Shown piece by piece: positions 17,508-26,320 of a stretch of DNA of 64,000 nt. Positions within the stretch are counted from its first letter, which is position 1. Each line of letters opens with the position of its first letter. The translations under genes were made by a program, and so were the position numbers. This DNA comes from Albimonas sp963816545. GTDB taxonomy: Bacteria; Pseudomonadota; Alphaproteobacteria; Rhodobacterales; Rhodobacteraceae. Location: contig CAWFLE010000020.1 of the NCBI GenBank assembly GCA_963816545.1, positions 1 to 64,000 of the forward strand. Direction: 5' to 3'. The notes below the pieces were generated by a model that was given only the letters and a program-made list of their open reading frames with translations, did not search any database and had not been told where the DNA came from.

Positions 17508-18753
17508 TCACATGGAGTTGGCGACCGCGTCGGCGAGCATCTGCACCGCCTCGTCCGAGCTCATGTCGGAGTTGAAGTGGGCGGTCACGACGTCGGTGAT
17601 CGCGCCGGCCTGGGCGCCGCGCAGCGCCATGCCGTGGGCGTAGGAGGGGAGCAGCGAGCCGTTCCCGGCGCTCTGGGCCATCTCCTTCGAGGAGAGCTGG
17701 GCGCAGGAGTCGAACTTCTCCAGCGAGACGTCGGTGCGGGCGGGGATGGAGCCCTTGTTGAGGTTGAACGCCTCCTGGAAGGTCGGGCCCATCACCAGCT
17801 CGGCCAGCAGCTTCTGGCCCTCCACCTTGTCCTCGCCCGAGACCTCGAACATGGCGAAGCTGTCGACGTTGTAGAGGAAGCCCTCGCCCGGCGCCGAGAC
17901 GCAGAGGAAGTCCTCGCCCGGCGTCTTTCCGGCGGCGAGGAACTCGCCCTTGGCCCAGTCGCCCATGATCTGGAACGCGGCCTCGCCGTTGATGACCATG
18001 GAGGTGGCGAGGTTCCAGTCGCGGCCGGAGAAGTTGTCGTCCACGAAGCCGCGCAGCGTGCGCATCTGGTCGAACACGGCCTTCATGGTGTCGGACGTCA
18101 GCGCCTCCGGCTTCAGGTCCACCAGCGCGTCCTGATAGAAATCGGGCCCGCCGAGGGAGAGGACGACCACCTCGAAGAGGGTCGCGTCCTGCCAGGACTG
18201 GCCCCCGTGGGCGAGCGGGGTGATCCCCATGCCCTGGAGCTTCTCGGCGGCGGCGTTGAACGCCTCCTACGAGGTCGGCATCTCGATCCCCGCCTTCTCC
18301 AGCACGTCGGCGTTCGCCCAGATCCAGTCCACGCGGTGGACGTTGACCGGCGCGGCGCACCAGGTTCCTTCGCACTTCATGTGGGCGGCGATCCGCTCGG
18401 GCAGGAGGGCGTCCCAGTTCTGGGCCTCCGCCACGTCGGAGATGTCGGAGAGGACGCCCTCTTCGTACCATTCCTGGATCGCCGGGCCCTTGAGCTGCAC
18501 GGCGGTCGGGGCGTTGCCCGACAGGACCCGGGCGCGCAGGGCGGTCATGGCCGCGTCGCCGCCGCCGCCCGCCACGGGCATGTCCACCCAGGTCCCGCCG
18601 CGCTCGTTAAATTCTTTCTGAGAGCACGGCCACGGCCTTCGCCTCGCCGCCCGAGGTCCACCAGTGCAGGACCTCGGCCGTCGGTTCGGCCCGGGTCGCG
18701 CCGGCGGAGAGGATGAGCGCGGCCGCCGAGGCCGCGGAAACCGTCTTGAGCAT
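17508..18753 (-). pseudogene. gtsA: Sugar ABC transporter binding protein, GtsA-like (frameshift plus in-frame amber)
   Basis: Periplasmic binding protein of a glucose/mannose-type importer. It starts MLKTVSAASAAALILSAGAT (signal peptide) at 18753, followed by EVLHWWTSGGEAKAVAVL, the hallmark of the GtsA group. The frame breaks near 18615 and resumes as QKEFNERGGTWVDMPVAGGG. An amber codon (18267-18269) then replaces the expected Trp or Tyr in MPTS*EAFNAAAEKLQ. From there the frame is clean to SMANSM-like end at 17508. Repaired length is about 415 residues. Two independent lesions make this the best candidate for real inactivation in the window, but both could be read errors. It is divergent from a two-component system. 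Confidence 0.85.
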
Positions 18754-18917
18754 GTTCGCCTCCCATGGCGCCCGCTGCACGGCGCGGGCTTGGCGGGAGG
18801 ATGGCGGGGCCTGCGGCGCAGCATCAACGGCGGATCCGTGCTGCGCCGCCGAAGATGATGCGGATTTCCCGCGGTTTCGTTACAAGCCGTTACCCGGGGG
18901 CGCGAGCGGAGAGCGAA

Positions 18918-19664
18918 ATGGCGATACCGAGGCTTCTCGTGGTGGACGACGACCCCGAGATGCGCGGGATGCTCACCGCCTTCCTCCGCCGCAACGGCTT
19001 CGCCGCCTTGGAGGCCGCGACCGGCGCCGAGGCGGAGGCGGAGTTCGCGCGCGGTCGGCTGGACCTGATCCTGCTCGACGTGATGCTGGGGGACGAAAGC
19101 GGGCTGGAGGTCTGCGCCCGGCTGAGGGCGGAGCATGACGTGCCGATCGTGATGATCTCGGCCCTGTCGGCGGATCACCAGCGGATGGCGGGCTACGAGC
19201 GCGGCCCGGACGACTACGTGGCCAAGCCGTTCAATCCCGACCTGCTGCTCGCGAGGCTGCGCGCGGTGCTGCGGCGGGGGCGGCGGGCGGCCTCGCTGGC
19301 CTACCGTCGGCAGGATGCGATCCACCGCTTCGCGGGGTGGAGCTTCGACGCGCGCACCGAGGAGGCGCGGGGGCCCGACGGGGTGGAGGTGGCGCTGTCG
19401 CGGCGCGAGGCGGCGCTGCTGAAGTGCTTTCTCGCCAACCCGAACATCCCCCTGACGCGGGAGGAGATCGCCGAGGCGCTGGAGGAGGGCGAGGCGCCCG
19501 CCCCGATGGATGCTGCTGGCTCCCGGGCCCTGGACGTGCTCGTGGGCCGCCTCCGGTCCAAGATAGAGGCGAACCCGCGGGCGCCCGCGCTGATCCGCAC
19601 GCAGCGCGGCGTGGGCTACGTGCTGGTGGCCGACGTGCGGACGGCGCCGCGGAACGGAGCCTGA
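18918..19664 (+). CDS. OmpR-family response regulator
   Basis: Two-domain regulator, 248 residues. The receiver domain has acidic residues VVDDDPE (10-14), phospho-acceptor D54 (LILLDVMLGDESG), and a lysine in DDYVAKPFNP. The usual GADDY reads GPDDY here. The C-terminal winged-helix domain (about 140-240) includes LSRREAALLKCFLANPNIPL, LDVLVGRLRSKIEANP and RTQRGVGYVL. Start ATG 18918 with GGAG nearby. It is followed after three bases by the histidine kinase and is divergent from gtsA with a 164-base shared promoter region. In Pseudomonas a similar pair (GltR-GtrS) controls glucose uptake, so control of the gts genes is a reasonable inference. Confidence 0.9.
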   Translation: MAIPRLLVVDDDPEMRGMLTAFLRRNGFAALEAATGAEAEAEFARGRLDLILLDVMLGDESGLEVCARLRAEHDVPIVMISALSADHQRMAGYERGPDDYVAKPFNPDLLLARLRAVLRRGRRAASLAYRRQDAIHRFAGWSFDARTEEARGPDGVEVALSRREAALLKCFLANPNIPLTREEIAEALEEGEAPAPMDAAGSRALDVLVGRLRSKIEANPRAPALIRTQRGVGYVLVADVRTAPRNGA

Positions 19665-19667
19665 GCG

Positions 19668-21082
19668 GTGGCGACGCTGCGGCTGCATGGCGGGCTCCTG
19701 TGCCTCGCGGCCGCCGCGGCCGGGGCCGCCGCAGCCTGGGCCTGGGCCTGGCCGGATGCGGCGTGGCAGGCGCGGCTGACGCGGGCGTCAACGGCGGGCG
19801 TGCAGCTCTACCAGGCGCTGGATGCCGGGGGGACGCCGCCGGCCGGGGTCACCGTTTCGCCCCCCCTTCCCAAGGGCGCCCCGCAGGCGGATCTCGCGCG
19901 CCCCTACGCGACCGAGGCGTCGTTCCTGTCGCTGGGCCCGGGGGCGCTGGGCGGTGAGCGGCTGCAGGTGCGGGTTCTGTCTCCGGATCTGGTCTATCCG
20001 GTGTCGTCCCTCGCGGGGGCGGAGGCGGCGGGCGGTCCGGCGGCGGGAATGGGGGCGTTCGCGGCGCTTCTGGCGCGATGGTGCGCGGACCCGCAGGTGT
20101 TCGCGCGGCTTGGGGACGGGCCCTGGCGGCGGATCGAGGGCGAGACGGTCTGGGGCTGCGCCTCGGCGCCCGCGGACCTGCGAATCCCGGCGGCGCTGGG
20201 GTTGGCGCTGGCCGCGGCGGGCATTCTGGGCGGCTGGGCCGGCATGTCGGCGGATTTCCGCGCGGCCGCCGCGGCGATGCGCGCTCCGAGGGGGGAGGGG
20301 GAGCCGATCCCGGCCGAAGGTCCGGACGATCTGCGCGAGATCGTATCGGCCGTCAACGCGCACCTGGCCGAGGAGCGCGAGCGGCTGGAGAAGCGCGCGC
20401 TCCTCCTGTCCGGCGTGAGCCATGACCTCGGCGCGCCCGCGACCCGTCTCCGCCTGCGCGCGGCGCTGATCGAGGACCCGGAGATGCGCGGGCGGCTGGA
20501 GCGGGACATCGACGAGATGACCGGAATGATCGGCTCGGTCCTCGCCTTCACCCGCACGGAAATCGGAGGCGAGCCGGCCCGGTCGCTGTCCCTCACCGCG
20601 CTGGTGGAGTCGGTGGCGGCGGACTACGCCGATCTCGGGCTTCCGGTGCGGCTGCGGCCGGCCTCCGGACCGGGGCGCGGAACGGTGGGGACGATTTTTC
20701 TGGCGGGCGCCGAGGCGGCGGCGCCGCGGGAGGCGGGGCGGGGCGGATCGTGGTCAGGGCGCGGCCGCAGGCCCTGCGGCGTGCTCTGGGGAACCTGGTC
20801 GACAATGCGCTCAAGTACGGGCGGCGGGCGGAGGTGACGCTGGAGGCGGACGCCGCCACCGCGCGCATTTCGGTGACCGACGCGGGCGGAGGCGACATCG
20901 CGCCCGAGACTTTGGAGGAATTGAAGAGGCCGTTCGTCTGGGGGGCGAACGCAGGGGCGGCGAAGGGAGCGGGCCTGGGCCTCGCCATCGCCGCGACCAT
21001 CGCGCGCCAGCATGGCGGAACGCTGGAGTTCGAGCGGTCGGGGGAAGGGATCCGCGCGATCCTCTCGATCGCGCGCGGCTAA
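19668..21082 (+). CDS. Sensor histidine kinase (frameshifted)
   Basis: Membrane sensor kinase paired with the preceding regulator. The GTG at 19668 overlaps the operon spacing of the regulator stop. An N-terminal hydrophobic helix (about 8-30), a periplasmic domain (30-170), a second helix (about 173-195), then HAMP/dimerisation sequence and H252 in SGVSHDLGAPATRLRLRAAL. One shift near 20700-20740 interrupts it, after which the ATPase domain continues with the N box RRALGNLVDNALKYG and G box GAGLGLAIAATIARQHGG to 21082. The H-box reads HDLGAP rather than the usual HDLRTP. Repaired length about 470 residues. The periplasmic domain has no family I recognise. Confidence 0.85.
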
Positions 21083-21096
21083 GGCGCGCGCGGCCG

Positions 21097-22117
21097 TCAG
21101 CCGGGTGGCAGGCGGCGCAGGATATGCCGGGCCAGCGCCTCGTAGTCCCCGTCGAAATGATGACCGCCGGGCGTCTCGATCAGTTCGGCACGGGCGGGAT
21201 CGAGGAGGAGGCAGCCGCTCTCGGGCTCCTCCCTGCCGTGGACGCACTGCACCCGGTCCGCAGGAAGCTGCGCGAGAGCCGCCGTGATGGGGCGCGCATG
21301 GGGCGAGGCGCCGCCGAGCCAGCCGGCCACGGTGATCTCCCAGTCCGCCTCGACCCCCAAGGCGAGCAGCGACACGAGCGCGACCCGGTCCCGCGTCCGC
21401 TCAGGCAGGGCGAGGTAGATTTCGGGAAGCACGTTCGCGCCGAAGGAATAGCCGATCAGGACCACGCGGCTCACGCCCCACAGGCGGGCGTGACGGACGA
21501 TGAGACGGTCGAGCGCGGCAGCCGACTCCTCGGGCTGCCGCGGAACTCCAGAACCAGCGGAGGGCATCGATGCCGAGGGTGGGAACGCCGTTCTCCTGCA
21601 GGGCGCCGGCGAGCTTGCGGTCGATGTCCCGCCAGCCCCCGTCGCCGGACAGGACCACGGCGAGAGCGTCGCGGGTGGGTGCGGCCGGCAACGTGACGAC
21701 GCCGGGCCCGGCGTCCTCCTCTTCGGTGGCGAGCAGCAGGTCAATGGCTGCGGCAAGAGCACGGGACGGCTCTCCGCTGACGGAAACCGGCGACAGCGCC
21801 CCGTTTCGGCGTGCCGACGCGGCGCGCGCCCGGGCCTGGGCCGACGCGTCGCCGGAAAGCGCAACCACGGCCGGCGCATCGGGGCGGCGGACGAGCGGAT
21901 AGGCCCAGCCTCCCTCGACGCGGGTCCGGACCGCCGGCGTGCAGAGCGGCGTCTCGAGCGGGACGCCCGCCGCCGGATCGGCCGCCGCGGCGCCCCGAAG
22001 CGTGGCGTGAGGGGTTTGCGAGAGAATGTCGAGCGCGAGCGCGCCGCCCTGACCAACCCCGGCGACGAGCGGAGCGTCGAAAGTCCGCGCCCGCGTGGCG
22101 CGCCGGATCTCCGCCTA
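21097..22117 (-). pseudogene. acvB: AcvB/VirJ-family protein, 3' part separated by IS630
   Basis: C-terminal part of an AcvB-type periplasmic serine hydrolase. It contains VVALSGDASAQ, the second domain start AVVLSGDGGWRDIDRKLAGA, the nucleophile elbow VVLIGYSFGANVLPEIYLAL and the histidine motif ETPGGHHFDGDYEALARHIL. A frame change lies near 21545. In Agrobacterium AcvB is a lysyl-phosphatidylglycerol hydrolase encoded after lpiA. Here the gene is cut after about 99 codons by an IS630 element. The TA at 22116-22117 is one copy of the target duplication. Joining this piece to the 5' piece leaves the frame off by one, so precise excision alone would not restore it as sequenced. Confidence 0.85.
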
Positions 22118-23164
22118 GAGCGGAAGCCTACCAGTCTGGATCGTATCCGCAGGCGCTGAAGTAGTTGGCGCACTCGGCGGGACCGAAGAGGTCGACGATC
22201 CGGCCGATGGCGGCCCAGAGGCCCTCGACGGTGCGCTCGCCGGCCCTGCGCAAGAGCGCCTTGAGCTTGGCGAAGGCGTTCTCGATCGGATTGAAGTCGG
22301 GGCTGTAGGGCGGGAGGAAGCGGAGTTCGGCTCCGGCCGCCTCGATCAGCGCCTGCGCCCTCGGCCCCTTGTGGCTGGAGAGGTTGTCCATGACGACGAT
22401 GTCGCCCGGGCGCAGCTCCGGCGCGAGGACGCTCTCGACATAGGCTTCGAAGGCGTCCCGGTTGATCGGTCCGCTCAGCACGAACGGCGCGATCATTCCG
22501 CGGGTGGTCAGCGCGCCGACGAAGGTGGTCGTCTTCCAGTGGCCGTGGGGGAAGCCCATGCGCAGGCGTTCGCCCCGCGGGGCCCGGCCGTGGGTGCGGC
22601 CCATGTTGGTCTTGGCCCAGGTCTCGTCGATGAAGACGAGCCGGTCCGGATCGAGGTCGATCTGTTGTTCGAACCAGGCCCGGCGGCGCTTCAGGACGTC
22701 GGGGCGATCCTGCTCGCCGGCATGGGCCGTCTTTTTTTGCGCGTGATGCCGTGGCGCTGGAAGAACCGGCGCAGCGTGCCGTAGCCGAAGCTCTGGCCAT
22801 GATCGGCGAGCACGACGCGCAGCTCCTCGATCGTGGCGTCGGGCGTCTCGCCCAGCAGGCGCAGGATCAGCTCGGCCTGCGCCTCCACCCGCGCCGACCG
22901 CCGGTCGCCGCCGAGCGGCCCCGACCGGGCGTTGCCCTGCGTGCGGGCCAGCGCACGCCAGCGGCTTACGCTGGCCGGGCTCACGCCGAAGCGTGCGGCG
23001 GCCTGCCGATGGCTGGCCCCCTCCGCGACGGCGGCGAGAACTCGGGTTCGAAGATCGAGCGAAAGGGCTTTCGACATGGCGGCCGGCCTCCCGCCCGGCC
23101 GACAGCATGAATCAGAATCCGCTCCCGGAGGGAATCCCGCGATTCACTAGACCGGCCGCCGCTC
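22118..23164 (-). mobile_element. IS630-family insertion sequence inside acvB
   Basis: A 1,047-base element flanked by TA at 22116-22117 and 23165-23166, the target duplication of IS630/Tc1-mariner elements. The ends form an imperfect inverted repeat: GAGCGG inward from the left and CCGCTC at the right, extending by several matches. It carries one transposase gene split in two frames over a run of seven A. Both outer flanks encode AcvB, which fixes the boundaries. This is the only complete IS in the window. Confidence 0.9.
22128..23077 (-). CDS. IS630 transposase, two frames joined by slippage
   Basis: The first frame (23077 to 22691) starts MSKALSLDLRTRVLAAVAEG and holds the helix-turn-helix DNA-binding region (HRQAAARFGVSPASVSRW). 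The second frame carries the DDE catalytic core: D in RLVFIDETWAKTNMG, D in DIVVMDNLSSHKGP, and E in YSPDFNPIENAFAKLK, ending GYDPDW at 22128. The frames meet at CGC AAA AAA AGA (about 22731-22739 on the minus strand), where a -1 shift joins them. Slippery A runs of this type are used for programmed frameshifting or transcriptional slippage in several IS630 elements. The joined product is about 316 residues and has all catalytic residues, so it may be active. Confidence 0.9.
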
Positions 23165-23461
23165 TAGACGCTCGATGTCGGAGACGAGGTAGATGCATTC
23201 GGCGTCTGCGCGGTCGAGCTGGGGCAGAAGTCGCGCAAGGTCTACGCCCACCACCGCGACGCCGGCAGCCCGCAGCCTTGCAGCCTCCGCCTCCTCCAGA
23301 TCGCTCCAGCCGGCGGCGTCGGAGAAGAGGACCGTCACGGCCCGCGCAGGACCGTCCGGCAGGATCACGCGGGCGTCGCCGAGCAGCCCGCCCCGGAATG
23401 CCGGCGCGGCCGTTGCGGAGAGGAGGACGGCCAGAGCGGCGATCAGAAGCGACCGGATCAT
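23165..23461 (-). pseudogene. acvB: AcvB/VirJ-family protein, 5' part
   Basis: N-terminal piece of acvB. It begins MIRSLLIAALAVLLSATAAP (signal peptide) at 23461, overlapping the mprF stop by ATGA, and continues with VTVLFSDAAGWSDLEEAEAA, VGVDLARLLPQLDRA and CIYLVSDIERL before meeting the IS630 end. The rest of the gene is at 21097-22117. If translated across the junction it would run into IS sequence, so only a secreted stub of about 100 residues would form. The tight overlap with mprF shows the ancestral mprF-acvB operon. Confidence 0.88.
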
Positions 23462-25920
23462 CGGGGACCCTCCGGGCCGCGGTGGATCAGCCGCACCGCC
23501 GTCAGCATGGCGCGCGGAACGCTCGTCTCCGGCGAGACGGCGAGGTAGCGGGACCGCCATTCCGGCTTCAGCCCCGCCTTGAAGGCGCGGAGACCCTTGA
23601 AGCTGTAGCTGCGCGTCCCCCGCTCGTACAGCGCGCGGCCTAGCTTGTGCCAGATCGGCGCGAAGTCGCTGTCGGACAGGCCCGAGAGCGGCGCCATCCC
23701 GAGGTCGAACCAGCGCAGCCCCTCCTCCCGGAGCAGGAGGCATAGCTTCAGGAACAGGAACTCCATCGCCGCCGGCGGCGCGTCCGGCGCGTGGCGCATG
23801 AGGTCCACAGCCGCCTCCTCCTCCGTGCTCATCAGGGTGGCGAAGGCGACGATCTCACCCGAGAGTCGGAGAACCGCGACGCGCTGGGACAGCACCCACT
23901 CCCGGCTGAAGGCGCCCAGAGAGAACCCCTTCTCGCGGCCCCTGCGCGATGCCAGCCAAGCCTGCGAGATCGCGGCCAGCCGGTGGAAGTTCCGCTCGGC
24001 TTCCCCCGGCGCCAGGATCTCGACCGACAGCCCGTCCCGCGCCCCACGATTGAGGACGTTGCGATGGCTCGCGCGTTTGCGGCCCGAAAGGTCGAAGGCG
24101 GCGAGGTCCACCCGCGCCTGCTCGCCAAGCTTCTGGAAGCGCATACCCGCATCGGCGTAGATGGGCAGGGACTCGGGGCGAACGAGATAGAAGGCGGCCT
24201 GCGCCCCCGCGCCGCGGGCGGTCTTCACGAAAGCGCGGACGAGGTCCCGCTGGACCTCCGGCGGTCCCACCGGATCATGCAGCGCGAGCCATGTGGAGCC
24301 GCGCCTGCCGTACATGACGAAGCCGTGGCCGTCTTCGGAGAAAAGGAAGAACTTGTCGCCCGAGAGAGCCAGCCGCGCCTCAGCGTGCGGTTGGCGGGCG
24401 ACGATTTCTTCGGCCAGCGCCAGGTCGTCGGGCGCGAAGCGGACCGTCCGCCGACGGCGGGTCGCCACGGCCAGCAGGGCTACGGCGCCGCCCCCGAGCA
24501 GCGCCGCGGCGGGACCGGCCTGCTCGGCCGGCGCACCGAGCCGGATCAGCTCCGCCGCCTGCGCCCCCGAACCCAGCCAGACGAGAAGCGCCAGCGCCGG
24601 CGCGCCCGCCGCCGCGGTCAGTCGAAGCGAGGGCCGGTGCAGGAGGGAGAAGGCCAGCGCCGCGGCGAGAACGAGGGCCAGGCCCTCTCGGCGCCCGGTG
24701 CTTCCGTCAGACAGCGCCGCGGCGACGAGCACGCCTGACGCGAGAAGCGACGGAAGGAGCGGAAGCTTGCGCCGCGCGGCGAGGCAGGCGATCGCCCCGA
24801 TCATCATCCCAGAGGCGCTGGCCGCGTGTCCCGCCGCGGCCAGCGCGGCCGAGCCGGCGACGGCGGCGAACCAGGGCGCGAGCCCTTTGCCCGCCTCAAG
24901 CGCCGCTGCCGCCGTGGGGCCGCGAAGGGCGCGCCCGGCCGCGGGCGCAAGCAGCGCCCCGAGCGCGATGGCGAGGGGCAGCGCATGGTAGATCGCCCGG
25001 TAGAGCAGCAGCGACGCCGCAGCCGCATCCGGCGGCGCCCGCCCCTGAAGCCCCGCCGCGACCGTCAGCTCGAATACGCCGAGACCGCCGGGCGCATGAC
25101 TGAGGAAGCCGAGGCCGAGCGCCAGGGCGAAGAGCGGAAGGAACTCCACCCACGAGATCGTACCTGGCGGCAGCAGAAGCCACAGCAAGGTGGAGGCGGC
25201 CGCGAGGTCGGCGGCCGTGACCGCGCCCTGGATCAGGGACAGGCGTCGGAGGCGGCATGAAGCGAACGGTCCCGGCAGGCGGTTCGCCATGGTCCGGCTT
25301 CCCCCGATCAGGACGGCGGAGGCGGCGAGGGCGAGCACGAACAGGCATATCGCCGACGCCAGCGTCTCGTCCAGGCTGAGGAGCCTGGCCGCGGCTTCTC
25401 CCGAAACCAGCATCGCCCCGGCGATGAAGGCCGGAAGCGCGAGCGTGAAGGCGAGGGTGGCGAAGGCGGCCACCTTGACCGCCTCGCGCGGCGGCACGCC
25501 GAGGGCGCCGTAGCAGCGGACCCTCACCGCCGCGCCGCTGAGCGGACCCAGCCCCGCCGTCTGGGAAATGGCGAAGGCCATGGCGGCGCCGGGGGCGACC
25601 GTGCGCCACGGCAAGGGGCGGCCGAGCGCCCGGAAAGCCGTGAAATCGTAGAACGTGAGCGCGATGAAGCTCGCTGCGGCGGCGAACAGGGCGCCGCCGA
25701 GCCGAAGCGGGTCGACCGAGGCGAGCGCCGTGCCGATGCCGGCGGCATCCACATCCTGCGCAAAGGCGGCCAGCGCCCCCAGGGCAAGGATCGCGACGAA
25801 GACCGTCGCAACGACGGTGACCGCGAAGCGCCGCGCCGGGCGCGCCGCGGCAGCCTGACGGGCCCGAGAGGACAGGCGACCGATGAGCGCCCGCCCACGC
25901 CCGATTCGCTCGTTTGCCAT
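23458..25920 (-). CDS. mprF: Lysylphosphatidylglycerol synthase/flippase MprF (LpiA)
   Basis: Adds an amino acid (usually Lys) from aminoacyl-tRNA to phosphatidylglycerol and flips the product, reducing envelope charge and raising resistance to cationic peptides and acid. About 820 residues. The N-terminal half (about 30-500) is a multi-helix membrane flippase with motifs FLSHAPGGLGVFELTVAAGL and AISQTAGLGPLSGAAVR. The C-terminal cytoplasmic synthase domain contains GDKFFLFSEDGHGFVMYGRR, SHRNVLNRGARDGL and FDLGMAPLSGL, ending with KAGLKPEWRSRYLAV. The ATG at 25920 (MANERIG) has GGGCGAGCGGGA upstream; a GTG at 25947 is an alternative. It is translationally coupled to acvB, as in Rhizobium and Agrobacterium lpiA-acvB. 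Confidence 0.94.
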   Translation of the reverse strand: MANERIGRGRALIGRLSSRARQAAAARPARRFAVTVVATVFVAILALGALAAFAQDVDAAGIGTALASVDPLRLGGALFAAAASFIALTFYDFTAFRALGRPLPWRTVAPGAAMAFAISQTAGLGPLSGAAVRVRCYGALGVPPREAVKVAAFATLAFTLALPAFIAGAMLVSGEAAARLLSLDETLASAICLFVLALAASAVLIGGSRTMANRLPGPFASCRLRRLSLIQGAVTAADLAAASTLLWLLLPPGTISWVEFLPLFALALGLGFLSHAPGGLGVFELTVAAGLQGRAPPDAAAASLLLYRAIYHALPLAIALGALLAPAAGRALRGPTAAAALEAGKGLAPWFAAVAGSAALAAAGHAASASGMMIGAIACLAARRKLPLLPSLLASGVLVAAALSDGSTGRREGLALVLAAALAFSLLHRPSLRLTAAAGAPALALLVWLGSGAQAAELIRLGAPAEQAGPAAALLGGGAVALLAVATRRRRTVRFAPDDLALAEEIVARQPHAEARLALSGDKFFLFSEDGHGFVMYGRRGSTWLALHDPVGPPEVQRDLVRAFVKTARGAGAQAAFYLVRPESLPIYADAGMRFQKLGEQARVDLAAFDLSGRKRASHRNVLNRGARDGLSVEILAPGEAERNFHRLAAISQAWLASRRGREKGFSLGAFSREWVLSQRVAVLRLSGEIVAFATLMSTEEEAAVDLMRHAPDAPPAAMEFLFLKLCLLLREEGLRWFDLGMAPLSGLSDSDFAPIWHKLGRALYERGTRSYSFKGLRAFKAGLKPEWRSRYLAVSPETSVPRAMLTAVRLIHRGPEGPR

Positions 25921-26320
25921 TCCCGCTCGCCCTCGCCCAGCAGTCACGTCTCCATCGGAGGCGTTGATGGCGCGAAAGGCTTATCATCCAGTGACCGGAC
26001 TCGCCGCCGGGACGCCGACCCGGCGCCTTCGTGAGGAGCGCTTCGGATGGGCGGCGTTGGCTTCGGGAGGCTCTCTCACCCGTGCGGCGCTTCGGACAGG
26101 ACATCCGAGCCGAGCACCCTGAAAGGACCGGAGCGACGGCGACGATGACGCACTTCCCGCGCGCGAACCGGGCATCGCAGGCAAGGCCGCGTCTCCGCCT
26201 CAGCGCCGGAGCCCCTTCGGGCCGGGGCGACTTGATCGTTCGGCGGCAGGACGCAGGTGCCGAGACCTCGCGGCCGTCGCTTGGGGAAGACGACGCGGGT
26301 CAGGCGGGGCGGACTCCTCC
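25921..26320. other. 400-base gap upstream of mprF, no gene seen
   Basis: Neither strand offers an open frame with family resemblance. The segment lies between the stop of the alcohol dehydrogenase gene and the mprF start on the same strand and should hold the mprF promoter. No palindrome or repeat stood out. Confidence 0.5.

Noticed and set aside
18267..18269. Amber codon in gtsA as a recoded pyrrolysine or read-through site
   Set aside because: The residue expected there is aromatic (Trp or Tyr), no recoding genes are seen, and the same gene also has a frameshift.
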